A stretch of DNA of 14,206 nucleotides, taken from Flavobacteriales bacterium (GTDB taxonomy: Bacteria > Bacteroidota > Bacteroidia > Flavobacteriales_D > Crocinitomicaceae). Below the pieces are notes generated by a model. That model searched no databases. It saw only the letters and a list, made by a program, of their open reading frames with translations, and was not told where the DNA came from. Positions 1 through 7,122 of the stretch are shown piece after piece. The translations under genes were made by a program, and so were the position numbers. Positions within the stretch are counted from its first letter, which is position 1. Each line of letters opens with the position of its first letter. The stretch lies in assembly GCA_009926905.1 (NCBI GenBank), contig RFNX01000291.1, positions 1 through 14,206 on the forward strand, given 5' to 3'.

Positions 1-1148
1 TTCTTAACATACGTTGATGCTGTTGTTATAACCGCTCTCATTGGCGTTAAAACAGGGCTGTCAGAACGACCTTTTAAGTATTCTGCATATTCAGCGCCTT
101 TTACATAATTGATAGCTCCTGCTTCCAACGCTGTATTTTTTGTTGCTGCTTTTGGCATGAATACTTTAGCAATTTCAGCTGCGTGAACTTTGTCCAAATA
201 TTGTTTGTGTTGCCCACTGCTGATGTATAATTCAGCTTCGGTTTTTGTTTTTGTAACAGTAGCTTTTGCAACAGTTAATGCAGCAATCGTCGCTGGCTCT
301 AATTTCAAACTGTTATCAGATTCAATTCTTCCTAAAGCAGCAAGATATTCTTCACAACGCGTAATTACTTTTTTAGGTTCAGCAGGTTTTGTAGTTTTAT
401 TATATTCCACAATTACTTTGTCCAAATTTTCTTTTGAAGCCCATAACGCATAGTTGTTTCCATTTGCGATACAAGTAGTCATATTTGCAAAAATGTTTTG
501 CGTTTTATCATTTTTGTAACCAACCAATTGAGAAGTGTATTCATTATATTGTTTTTTAGCAGCATCGAAATCCGCTAATGTTTTCACTTCTGAACGGTAA
601 TTGCGGCAATAACATTGTGTGTGTGCTCCGTAACCATCTGTTCTAAATGACATTGGATCTGGTTTTTTGAATTCTGTTGTCGCATTGAATTCTTTTTGAA
701 ACAAGTCTTCTAATTTTTGCGCTTCTGCATACGCTGCATTTTGTTTATCTGCTTTTTCTTTTAGAGGCAAATATTTCTCATCATATTTTGTACGGTCAAT
801 TTTCGGCTCTAATTTCATTACATGACCAAGTGTGCGCTCGTTTTCAAAAATCAATTTTGTCAATGCATCGTAATCAATTGATGATTTTCCAAACTCAGCT
901 TCTAATGTCGCAAGGTTTGTAACTGCTGCTTTACGGTGAAAATCTGCGTTGTTGTCATTCGTGATATTTTTGAATAAACCGCTTGCGTCTTTTCCTCCTA
1001 AACCAACATCCGAAGCTTTCACATCACTACTTACTCCTGGAACGGAAACGCTTAATTTTGGTTTACTGATTTTTGGCAATTGAGCAAAACAGCCCATATT
1101 CAGCGTAAGAGCTCCGAATAGTAAAGCCGTTGAATAATTGAATTTCAT
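1..1148 (-). CDS. Exported protein of unknown family, C-terminus cut by window edge
   Basis: An open frame runs from an ATG at 1148 to the left edge without a stop, giving 382 complete codons; the C-terminus lies outside the window. The first ~23 residues (MKFNYSTALLFGALTLNMGC, then FAQ) form a Sec signal peptide with likely cleavage after FAQ. The Cys within NMGC does not fit a normal lipobox, so I favour a soluble or periplasmic protein over a lipoprotein. The mature part is Lys/Ala/Glu-rich and looks mostly helical, with a CYC pair around residue 180 and two more cysteines further on that could form disulfides. I do not recognise the family. The start is supported by the signal peptide and by a promoter motif 26 bases upstream. 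It is probably transcribed separately from hemW, with 283 bases between them. Confidence 0.8.
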   Translation of the reverse strand, partial: MKFNYSTALLFGALTLNMGCFAQLPKISKPKLSVSVPGVSSDVKASDVGLGGKDASGLFKNITNDNNADFHRKAAVTNLATLEAEFGKSSIDYDALTKLIFENERTLGHVMKLEPKIDRTKYDEKYLPLKEKADKQNAAYAEAQKLEDLFQKEFNATTEFKKPDPMSFRTDGYGAHTQCYCRNYRSEVKTLADFDAAKKQYNEYTSQLVGYKNDKTQNIFANMTTCIANGNNYALWASKENLDKVIVEYNKTTKPAEPKKVITRCEEYLAALGRIESDNSLKLEPATIAALTVAKATVTKTKTEAELYISSGQHKQYLDKVHAAEIAKVFMPKAATKNTALEAGAINYVKGAEYAEYLKGRSDSPVLTPMRAVITTASTYVK

Positions 1149-1431
1149 AAAATGTAATTTATAATTTGAGCGACAAAAGTAGTTAATAATAAACTTATTA
1201 GCTCTTAGAAATCAAGATACTTATTAACCATTTATTATGTTTTTTCTATAAGTTCATAACGGATTTGTTTTAATTCGTAGCGTTTTTTGCTCATAATATC
1301 GAACGATCAAAGAAATTTTTAAAGGTTCTCTTATCCCAGACAACGCTAACTGTATTTTTCAGCAGTCCCTAAATAATTTTCAAATAAAGATGAAATGAGA
1401 AAACAATAATTTTTCTTAAAGATATTTTACA
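1149..1431. other. Intergenic region between hemW and the exported-protein gene
   Basis: These 283 AT-rich bases hold the promoter motif at 1174-1181 and a 19-codon ATG frame at 1294-1235 on the minus strand (MSKKRYELKQIRYELIEKT), too short to call a gene. The stretch at 1353-1369 resembles an IS terminal repeat. I see no convincing rho-independent terminator after hemW. Confidence 0.5.
1174..1181 (-). promoter_or_regulatory. Flavobacterial -7 promoter element of the 1148 gene
   Basis: The minus strand reads TACTTTTG here, an exact match to the Bacteroidota -7 consensus TANNTTTG, 26 bases before the ATG at 1148. This would give a 5' leader of roughly 20 bases. No TTG (-33 element) is seen at the usual ~19-base distance, so the call rests on one box and on position. 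Confidence 0.45.
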
Positions 1432-2553
1432 CTAAACTCTAAAAAACGCACTTGCGATTCCATCTGCTTGTAATTTTCCACTTTCGCTTAATGTATAATG
1501 CGTTTCATTTTCTTTGATATCCCCTTTTTGCTTGTATTGATTCAGTAATTTTTCTTCCGAAGTTGTGAAAGTATCAATTGTTGCTAATGCGCTTTTGGAA
1601 ACGCCCCATTTTGTTCTTAATCCTGTTAAGAATAATTCGTTCCATTGCTCATTGTTGGTCAATTTTTCAATCGTGAACCAGCTTTCGTTTTCACCTACGT
1701 TTTTATAATAAACACTATTGTTTGCAATGTTCCATCGACGTTCTGTTCCATTAAAAGAGTGTGCGGAAGGCCCAATTCCTAAATAATGAACTCCTTGCCA
1801 ATACGATGAATTGTGTTTCGAATAGCATTCGTTTTTAGCAAAATTTGAAATTTCATAGTGTTCAAATCCTTGACTTTTTAGGTAAGCAACCATTGTTTCA
1901 AATTGTTCACTTTGTTCGTCTTCGTTTGCTGTAATGAGTTGTCGGTGTTTGACTTGGTGATGCAATGCAGTTTTAGGTTCAACAGTCAAACAATATGCAG
2001 AAACATGTGGAATTCCCAAGTTTACCACACGCTCTAAATGATTTTGCCACTCATTGATTGTGAGTTGAGGTAAACCGTAAATCAGATCAACAGTGATATT
2101 TTCGAATCCGATTTTTTGAGCCAAACGAACTGCTTTTTCCCCGTCGCTTGCCAAATGAGCTCGATTCATCCAAGTGATATCACTTTCTTTAAATGATTGT
2201 AAACCAATGCTTAAGCGGTTGATTCCATGCGTTTTCCAAAATTCTAATCTCTCAGAATCAATGTCTTCTGGGTTGGCCTCTAAAGTAATTTCAATATTAT
2301 CTGAAACACTGAAATTGAAGTAAATCGTTTTTAGAATCAGCACCAATTCGCTGTTTTCTAAAAGACTTGGCGTTCCTCCACCAAAGTAAATCGTTTGAAT
2401 ATGTTCGTTTATTTCAGTTTTTCGTAATTCGATTTCTTTACACAAAGCAGCAATCAAATCCTTTCGATAAGATTGAAAACTGGTCGAAAAATGAAAATCA
2501 CAATACGTACAACGTTGCTTGCAAAAAGGAATGTGGAGATAAATTCCCGCCAA
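1432..2553 (-). CDS. hemW: HemW, radical SAM heme chaperone
   Basis: HemW-family proteins are cytoplasmic radical SAM proteins that bind heme and are thought to deliver it to respiratory enzymes; they are often mislabelled as oxygen-independent coproporphyrinogen oxidase (HemN). The 373 residues are full length. The [4Fe-4S] motif CxxxCxxC is C11, C15 and C18, followed by DFHFS as in HemW. The SAM-binding GGGTPS is at residues 58-63. The HNxxYW motif typical of HemW rather than true HemN is at 247-252 (HNSSYW). The C-terminal third is the HemN-C-like domain. The N-terminus MAGIYLHIPFC matches the family start exactly, so the start must be the TTG at 2553-2551; the next ATG is at residue 129. 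That TTG directly follows the TAA of the upstream protease gene in the same frame, suggesting termination-reinitiation coupling. The stop is TAG. Confidence 0.93.
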   Translation of the reverse strand: MAGIYLHIPFCKQRCTYCDFHFSTSFQSYRKDLIAALCKEIELRKTEINEHIQTIYFGGGTPSLLENSELVLILKTIYFNFSVSDNIEITLEANPEDIDSERLEFWKTHGINRLSIGLQSFKESDITWMNRAHLASDGEKAVRLAQKIGFENITVDLIYGLPQLTINEWQNHLERVVNLGIPHVSAYCLTVEPKTALHHQVKHRQLITANEDEQSEQFETMVAYLKSQGFEHYEISNFAKNECYSKHNSSYWQGVHYLGIGPSAHSFNGTERRWNIANNSVYYKNVGENESWFTIEKLTNNEQWNELFLTGLRTKWGVSKSALATIDTFTTSEEKLLNQYKQKGDIKENETHYTLSESGKLQADGIASAFFRV

Positions 2554-4815
2554 TTATTCCAAAATTAATTTCTTTGTAATTACTTGACCTTCAATAGTGA
2601 TTTTTACAAAATAAGTACCAGCACTAAACGATGCAACCGATAAACTTGAACTAGTTGAAGTTAATGAAGTTTGCATTAAAACTTTACCTGAAACATCGCA
2701 CAATTCTACGTTAGCTTGTTGGAAATTACCCAAACCAATATTCACTTTCGTTTTCGCTGGATTCGGATAAATACTAATTGCGTTTTCATTCAAAGTCGCA
2801 ATTCCAATAGTAGAAACACAGAAATTTAATTCTTTTTGTGTTCCAAAATTTGGAGTCGTATTTGGAATTTCTGCCAAGGTTTCTGAATTGTAAACAATTG
2901 CAAGGCTTCCGTCTGTCGAACAACCTGTCCCACCTTCAAAACCGTCTCCATAAGAATCCATAATGACGTATTTGTAGCAACCGTAATTCAAACACCAAGA
3001 TTCAGTCAACAAACCTTCCGCATTATTTGAGTAGCCTCCTCCTGAATAAATAATTGCTCCAGAAGCGTTTTGTAATTCCCAAGAGGTTTCAGAACCAAAG
3101 CAGTCTAACGTTAAATTCATCAATACAATTTGACCTCCTACCACGATGTTGAATGTTGAACTAACAGTATTGTTTAATGAATTTTCATCTAAACTTGCAT
3201 TTGGATTGTTTACTGTTGCAGTAAATGTATGGTTTCCAGCATTTAAATTCGCTGAAGGTAAAGTTACACTTGCATTTTGCCATTGTGGCAAACTACCAGT
3301 CCATGTGTAAGTTTGTAAATTCGTTCCATCATAACCGTAAAGGATTTCAACGCTTGTTAGCGTATCGGCTCCTGAATTTGAGATAACAACTGCTGGTGTC
3401 ACTTGTTCGCCGCAAAATGTACCAGAAACTCCTTGTGGACTTGAGATTCCAGCATCAACTAAAACTGGATTAGGATTGTTTGGATCAATCCCATCAATGA
3501 ATACAGCTCCCAAGTCATTAGGGTCTAACCAATGTTTTAATTGATTAGAGCTGTTGCTGTTTGTTGGCTCCCATGAATAGCTTATTTTTCCATATTCATC
3601 CGAAAGATTAGCTCCTCCACATGCAGATGCACCACCGTGTAATTGTCCAACGATTCGGTGACTTGGGTCAAACAAAGGTGAACCTGACGAACCACCTTCT
3701 GTCACACCTAAATCCCAGTCGGTAATTCCCCAATGGCTATCTGGTGGACAAGTACCAAAAGTGGTAGAAATCAATGGATTATTTTCAAAAGATATTTTTT
3801 TTATGTCCCCTGATGGATGATGAATTCCAACAGCGCTAGATGGTGTGTTTCCTGAATTATCCCAACCAGCGAAAAAAGGTTGGTAAGCCAATGGAACAGA
3901 ATTGTTTTCCAAGCCTCCGGTAATTTCAACCAAACAAAAATCAGAAGGTGTTGCTCTTGCACGAAGTACTGCGCCACTCATTGATTGAAACGATGGAGAA
4001 TTTGCGGGATTGTTGCAATCTGCTGCTTGCCAATTGAATCTAAAAATCCAAGAAGTAGGATCTGAATAGCAGTGATTGGCTGTTAAAACATATGGTTTTA
4101 AATCGTTTTCAGTATTGTTTATCAATGCTCCTGAACAAAAACCATTACTTCCCGAAACGAGCATTACAGCACTATTTCTTTGCGGAACCCAATTTGCTCC
4201 TTCTGGGCAATTGACGTTCTTATTACAGTTTCCGGAGCTACCAAATGCTTTTTCCGAAAAATCATTAGCGGTGCGATAACCATGAGTAACGGTACAAATA
4301 TTTACTTTCCCAGGTGGGTTCTCTTTTTTTACGTAGTATTCTACAATTGCTGTGTTACCAGGGATCAATTCAGCACCCAATTTCCCCTTGTATAAATGTT
4401 CTGCTGTGAATTTTCCAAGAATGAAATCTTTGGTTGGATTGTAGACATAAAGTTCGTTTCCTTCTGGAATATCAGTTTCAGAAAATGTTAAATTTACAGT
4501 TAAAGCTTGTTCACAAACAGTTACAAGTTGCCAAATTTTATCTCCATTTGGAAGTGTAGTCCAAGTACCTGCATTTTCTAAATTCAAAGAAGTAAAATTA
4601 TTAAAGCCAAAACGCCAAGGGGCATCATCAGAAATATCGTTTACTTCGTCTTCTTGGCGCAATAATTCAACATTAGGTTGCGCAAAGAATCGTTTATCAA
4701 TTTGTTTATAATTAGTGTTTACTTTCTGTCCTTTTGGAACGCCACCTTTACCTTGAATTTGAGCAAAATTTGCAGAAGAAAAAGCTAATAATATGCTTAG
4801 AAATAAGATTTTCAT
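2554..4815 (-). CDS. T9SS-secreted lysyl-endopeptidase-like serine protease
   Basis: A 753-residue secreted protease of the trypsin fold (S1), most like Achromobacter/Lysobacter lysyl endopeptidase. Domains: signal peptide 1-19 (cleavage after FAQ); propeptide-like region about 20-205; protease about 206-442; CARDB-like beta domain about 450-558; a Cys-containing beta domain about 561-668; and a type A T9SS sorting domain 677-753, opening with SIYPNPA and ending KKLILE. The catalytic triad is visible: H248 in TANHC, D292 in SDFCLVEI and S377 in GSSGSP. The block GQLHGGASACGGANLSDEYG (391-410) matches the lysyl-endopeptidase pattern. Its D406 aligns with Asp225, which sets Lys specificity, and H393 with His210. 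Cleavage after lysine is therefore the likely specificity (inference). It follows the redoxin gene by 24 bases and abuts hemW. The protein should be exported through Sec and then T9SS, and released or attached at the surface. Confidence 0.9.
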   Translation of the reverse strand: MKILFLSILLAFSSANFAQIQGKGGVPKGQKVNTNYKQIDKRFFAQPNVELLRQEDEVNDISDDAPWRFGFNNFTSLNLENAGTWTTLPNGDKIWQLVTVCEQALTVNLTFSETDIPEGNELYVYNPTKDFILGKFTAEHLYKGKLGAELIPGNTAIVEYYVKKENPPGKVNICTVTHGYRTANDFSEKAFGSSGNCNKNVNCPEGANWVPQRNSAVMLVSGSNGFCSGALINNTENDLKPYVLTANHCYSDPTSWIFRFNWQAADCNNPANSPSFQSMSGAVLRARATPSDFCLVEITGGLENNSVPLAYQPFFAGWDNSGNTPSSAVGIHHPSGDIKKISFENNPLISTTFGTCPPDSHWGITDWDLGVTEGGSSGSPLFDPSHRIVGQLHGGASACGGANLSDEYGKISYSWEPTNSNSSNQLKHWLDPNDLGAVFIDGIDPNNPNPVLVDAGISSPQGVSGTFCGEQVTPAVVISNSGADTLTSVEILYGYDGTNLQTYTWTGSLPQWQNASVTLPSANLNAGNHTFTATVNNPNASLDENSLNNTVSSTFNIVVGGQIVLMNLTLDCFGSETSWELQNASGAIIYSGGGYSNNAEGLLTESWCLNYGCYKYVIMDSYGDGFEGGTGCSTDGSLAIVYNSETLAEIPNTTPNFGTQKELNFCVSTIGIATLNENAISIYPNPAKTKVNIGLGNFQQANVELCDVSGKVLMQTSLTSTSSSLSVASFSAGTYFVKITIEGQVITKKLILE

Positions 4816-4839
4816 AAATGATTTTTTGAACTATTGAGA

Positions 4840-5451
4840 TTAATTTAGTCTTTTAATGCTACAACCTTTTGGAGGAGTGCTATTTGGTTTTAATTTTTTT
4901 CCTTCGCTTTGAGCTTGAATGGCATTTGGCAAATAGGGGATATCTGAAGTGCGTTTGTTGTCCCAAATATTGTCAATAGAACCCATATAAATCAAGGACA
5001 TATCTCCATTGAAAAAGAAAACGTGTGGCGTAGTTTTTGCTCCAAAAGCATTCGCTAATTCTGATTTTTCGTCCAATAAATAAGGCATTTGGTATCCTTT
5101 TTCTTGAGCATGTTTTACCATTTCTTCGAATGAATCAACGTTTGCTCTTTTACCTTCATTGGAATTTACTACCACAAATCCGATGTTATTTTTTGTTGCT
5201 AAAGCATATAAATCGTTGTATTGACGTTCCCATCCTGGAAAATCAGGCGTTCCCACTACAAATGGACACGTATTACAACTGAAAACAACGATTAATCCTT
5301 TTTCTCTTTTGGCATCGTTCAAAGAAATAGATTCGCCTTGTGTGTTTTGCATTTTAACACCAGAAAATGTTGCTTTATCCTTTAGTTTTAATTGTCCAAA
5401 TGTGCTATTTATAATCAAAAGCATACAAAACAATCCGAGTAAATTTTTCAT
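4840..5451 (-). CDS. Exported thioredoxin-like (redoxin/AhpC-TSA fold) protein
   Basis: A 203-residue thioredoxin-fold protein with an N-terminal signal peptide (residues 1-19, ending TFGQ), so it acts in the periplasm. The redox motif is C59-N-T-C62 followed by PFV, of the NTCPF type found in redoxin/AhpC-TSA family proteins. The cis-proline preceded by Thr (TTP, P142) that faces the active site is present, followed by VFFFNGD. The C-terminus carries a further cysteine (C197 in PPKGCSIK), a position I recall as common in this subfamily and possibly resolving or ligand-binding. The exact role (disulfide reductase, peroxidase or other) cannot be told from sequence. It is the first gene of a unit with the secreted protease (24-base gap) and hemW. 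The protease is cysteine-rich, so a link through disulfide handling is possible but is only inference. Confidence 0.85.
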   Translation of the reverse strand: MKNLLGLFCMLLIINSTFGQLKLKDKATFSGVKMQNTQGESISLNDAKREKGLIVVFSCNTCPFVVGTPDFPGWERQYNDLYALATKNNIGFVVVNSNEGKRANVDSFEEMVKHAQEKGYQMPYLLDEKSELANAFGAKTTPHVFFFNGDMSLIYMGSIDNIWDNKRTSDIPYLPNAIQAQSEGKKLKPNSTPPKGCSIKRLN

Positions 5452-5472
5452 AAAAAGAGTTTAAATAGAGTG

Positions 5473-5480
5473 GAAAGTTA
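5473..5480 (-). promoter_or_regulatory. Possible -7 element for the redoxin-protease-hemW unit
   Basis: The minus strand reads TAACTTTC, one mismatch from TANNTTTG, 21 bases before the redoxin ATG. No TTG lies at the expected -33 distance. This is the best candidate I see near the start, but it is weak. Confidence 0.25.
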
Positions 5481-5583
5481 CAATTTTTTCAGAAAATAAC
5501 GTAATGGTGGTATTCATTCGAACTAAATAATCTTTCAAATTGATTCGAATAAGTTTGAGTTGAATTAATGTTTTGTTAAAGTA

Positions 5584-5630
5584 ATACCAATTAACAAGAA
5601 CATTGTTATGAAAAAAAACTTGTTTGGTAT
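5584..5630. repeat. Inverted repeat 1 (ATACCAA...ACAAG / CTTGTTTGGTAT)
   Basis: The left arm 5584-5598 (ATACCAA, a 3-base bulge, then ACAAG) is complementary to the right arm 5619-5630 (CTTGTTTGGTAT), giving 12 paired bases around a 20-base A-rich loop. It abuts the second inverted repeat, which reuses the same ATACC core. Confidence 0.5.
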
Positions 5631-5700
5631 AATACCGACAACGGTTTGATAAAATTAATTTGAATTTTAAATATGACATTTTTAGCGTTCGTCGGTATTA
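5630..5700. repeat. Inverted repeat 2 (TAATACCGAC-AACG, 14 pairs)
   Basis: The left arm TAATACCGACAACG (5630-5643) is the reverse complement of the right arm CGTTCGTCGGTATTA (5686-5700), apart from one bulged base. The arms flank a 42-base AT-rich centre that contains a smaller AAAATT/AATTTT dyad. With four GC pairs clustered per arm in AT-rich DNA, it is unlikely to be purely compositional. It could be an operator, a small palindromic mobile repeat or an RNA hairpin; the sequence alone does not decide. Confidence 0.6.
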
Positions 5701-5894
5701 GATCGAATTGTTATCAAATCTTTTGACTTTGCCGTAAAATACAAAACTGAACAATTGAGGTTAGAAGGTGAATACTTTGATTATTAATTGATTTCAAATT
5801 ATCATCTTTTTTGACATCTGATTGTATTATTTGTTAATTAAGATACACTTAGTCAATCGCTTAAGAGTCGTTTTTGACAGTAAGCTTGGGTTGC

Positions 5895-5988
5895 GTGTCG
5901 AGTTGTTTTACAATGAGTTTAAAGCGCATAGATAAACTCTATTCTTAGCTTTTATCATTTCATAACTGCGGAGACTTCAACTCGCCAC
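5895..5988. repeat. Foldable stretch with nested inverted repeats
   Basis: GTGTCGAGTTG (5895-5905) pairs with CAACTCGCCAC (5978-5988) at 10 of 11 positions. Inside lies a 7-base dyad GAGTTTA/TAAACTC (5915-5921 and 5933-5939). A competing partner for the left arm is AAAACAACT at 5991-5999, pairing with 5901-5909. It could be a small RNA or a dispersed repeat. The evidence is structural only. Confidence 0.3.
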
Positions 5989-6045
5989 TGAAAACAACTT
6001 CGGATTACAATATCTCTTTAGTAAAATACTGAAAACCTATTGTAC

Positions 6046-6074
6046 AAAAAAAGGGAGTCTTTAGGCTCCCTTTT
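6046..6074 (-). terminator. Rho-independent terminator after the OmpA gene
   Basis: On the minus strand, GGGAG (6070-6066) and CTCCC (6057-6053) form a stem, extended by AAAA/TTTT pairs, with an 8-base loop (CCTAAAGA). It is followed by a run of seven T (6052-6046). It starts 18 bases past the OmpA stop codon. With only four T on the plus strand it should act mainly in the minus direction. Confidence 0.88.
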
Positions 6075-6091
6075 CATATCTATAAACTTTC

Positions 6092-6820
6092 TTATTCAAT
6101 CACAATTTTCATTTCTACACGACGGTTTTTCTTACGTCCTTCTGGTGTATTGTTATCTGCAATTGGTTTCGTTTCACCGAAATAGAATGTATTTAATCTT
6201 GAAGCATCGATTCCTTTAGAAATTAAGTAGTTTTTCAAAGATTCAGCACGTTTTTTAGACAATGCCATATTCTTATTATCATCACCTACGTTATCAGTGT
6301 GACCTGTTATGTCTAATTTCCAAGCTGCTTTCTTAACCAATACTTCAGCTAATTCATCCAATGAAGGTTTAGATTCGTCTTTAATGATGTCTTTAGCTGT
6401 TTCAAATTCCAACGCATCGAAAGCTGTTTTAAGTACTTCAACAATTTCTTGTTCAATAACCGGACATCCTTTGTTTGTTTTAGGTCCAGGTGTATTTGGA
6501 CAATCATCATCTTTATCCAATGTTCCATCGTTATCAGTATCTTTTAAAGGACAACCTTTATTTGAGATTGGACCGGCAAGTGTTGGACATTCATCATCTT
6601 TGTCAAGTAAACCATCCAAATCAGTATCTGGCCAAGGACAACCGTTATTTTCTTTTGGACCTGCTACATCTACACAAGCATCGATATAATCAAAAATTCC
6701 ATCACCATCTTTATCAGGACAACCGTTGTTTTCTTTAGGACCAAAATTTTCAGGACAAAGATCGTCTTCGTCTTTAATTCCGTCTTTATCTGTGTCAGGA
6801 CAACCTTTGAATTCTTTCAA
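6092..6820 (-). CDS. Fragment 3 of the split gene: last TSP3 repeats and OmpA peptidoglycan-binding domain
   Basis: 242 codons if read from the TTG at 6820. Four further TSP3 units occupy about residues 8-115. The OmpA C-terminal domain follows, with ITGHTDNVGD, LSKKRAESL and the end motif EGRKKNRRVEMKI. The Asp of HTDN and the Arg of KKRA correspond to the residues that hold diaminopimelate in OmpA. Without a signal peptide the fragment would stay in the cytoplasm. Confidence 0.75.
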   Translation of the reverse strand: MKEFKGCPDTDKDGIKDEDDLCPENFGPKENNGCPDKDGDGIFDYIDACVDVAGPKENNGCPWPDTDLDGLLDKDDECPTLAGPISNKGCPLKDTDNDGTLDKDDDCPNTPGPKTNKGCPVIEQEIVEVLKTAFDALEFETAKDIIKDESKPSLDELAEVLVKKAAWKLDITGHTDNVGDDNKNMALSKKRAESLKNYLISKGIDASRLNTFYFGETKPIADNNTPEGRKKNRRVEMKIVIE

Positions 6821-7122
6821 ACCAGCAACTTAGGACAATCGTCTTCTTTATCAATGATTTTGTCACCATCTGTATCAGGACAACCGTTGAATTCTTTCAA
6901 ACCAGCCACTTCTGGACAAGCATCGTCTTTGTCTGGAATTTTATCTCCGTCAATATCTGGACAACCATTAAATTCTGCTATTCCTGGAATGGTAGCACAA
7001 TCATCATCCATATCTTTAATTCCGTCACCATCAGTATCAGGACAACCGTTAAAGCTCAACAAACCTGGCTCAGTAACACAATCATCTTTTTTATCAGAAA
7101 CTTTATCACCATCTTTATCGTC
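6461..7122 (-). repeat. Tandem TSP3 coding repeats, 81- and 87-base period
   Basis: The GCP codons recur with GGA (complement of the Cys-Pro junction) at 7040, 6959, 6878, 6798, 6717, 6636, 6549 and 6462. Spacings are 81, 81, 80, 81, 81, 87 and 87 bases, that is 27 and then 29 codons with a single 80-base exception at the frameshift. Each unit carries acidic calcium-ligand motifs. The two units around the frameshift are close to identical over about 45 bases. Confidence 0.9.

Larger units (their letters stand above)
5452..6091. other. 640-base intergenic region rich in inverted repeats
   Basis: No convincing gene is seen on either strand. A 72-codon minus-strand frame (5679-5461) is compositionally poor and runs through the inverted repeats, so I treat it as chance. 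The region holds, from left, a possible promoter for the redoxin unit, a cluster of dyad repeats (5582-5720), an AT-rich stretch with nothing recognisable (about 5721-5890), a second foldable stretch (5895-6001), and the terminator of the OmpA gene (6046-6074). No tRNA-like cloverleaf was recognised. Confidence 0.6.

Noticed and set aside
2367..2579. Plus-strand 70-codon frame over the hemW start
   Set aside because: Antisense to conserved hemW motifs, with no recognisable features.
2554..4815. Stop-codon readthrough producing a protease-HemW fusion
   Set aside because: One product is exported and ends in a complete T9SS sorting domain, the other is cytoplasmic; a shared frame is better explained by coupled start.
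5461..5679. 72-codon minus-strand frame upstream of the redoxin gene
   Set aside because: No family, signal or coding-like composition; it runs through both arms of the inverted repeats and looks like a chance frame in AT-rich DNA.
6461..7122. Regular ~81-base repeats as a possible CRISPR or satellite array
   Set aside because: Period is a multiple of three, sequence encodes TSP3 calcium-binding units, and there are no short identical repeats with unique spacers.
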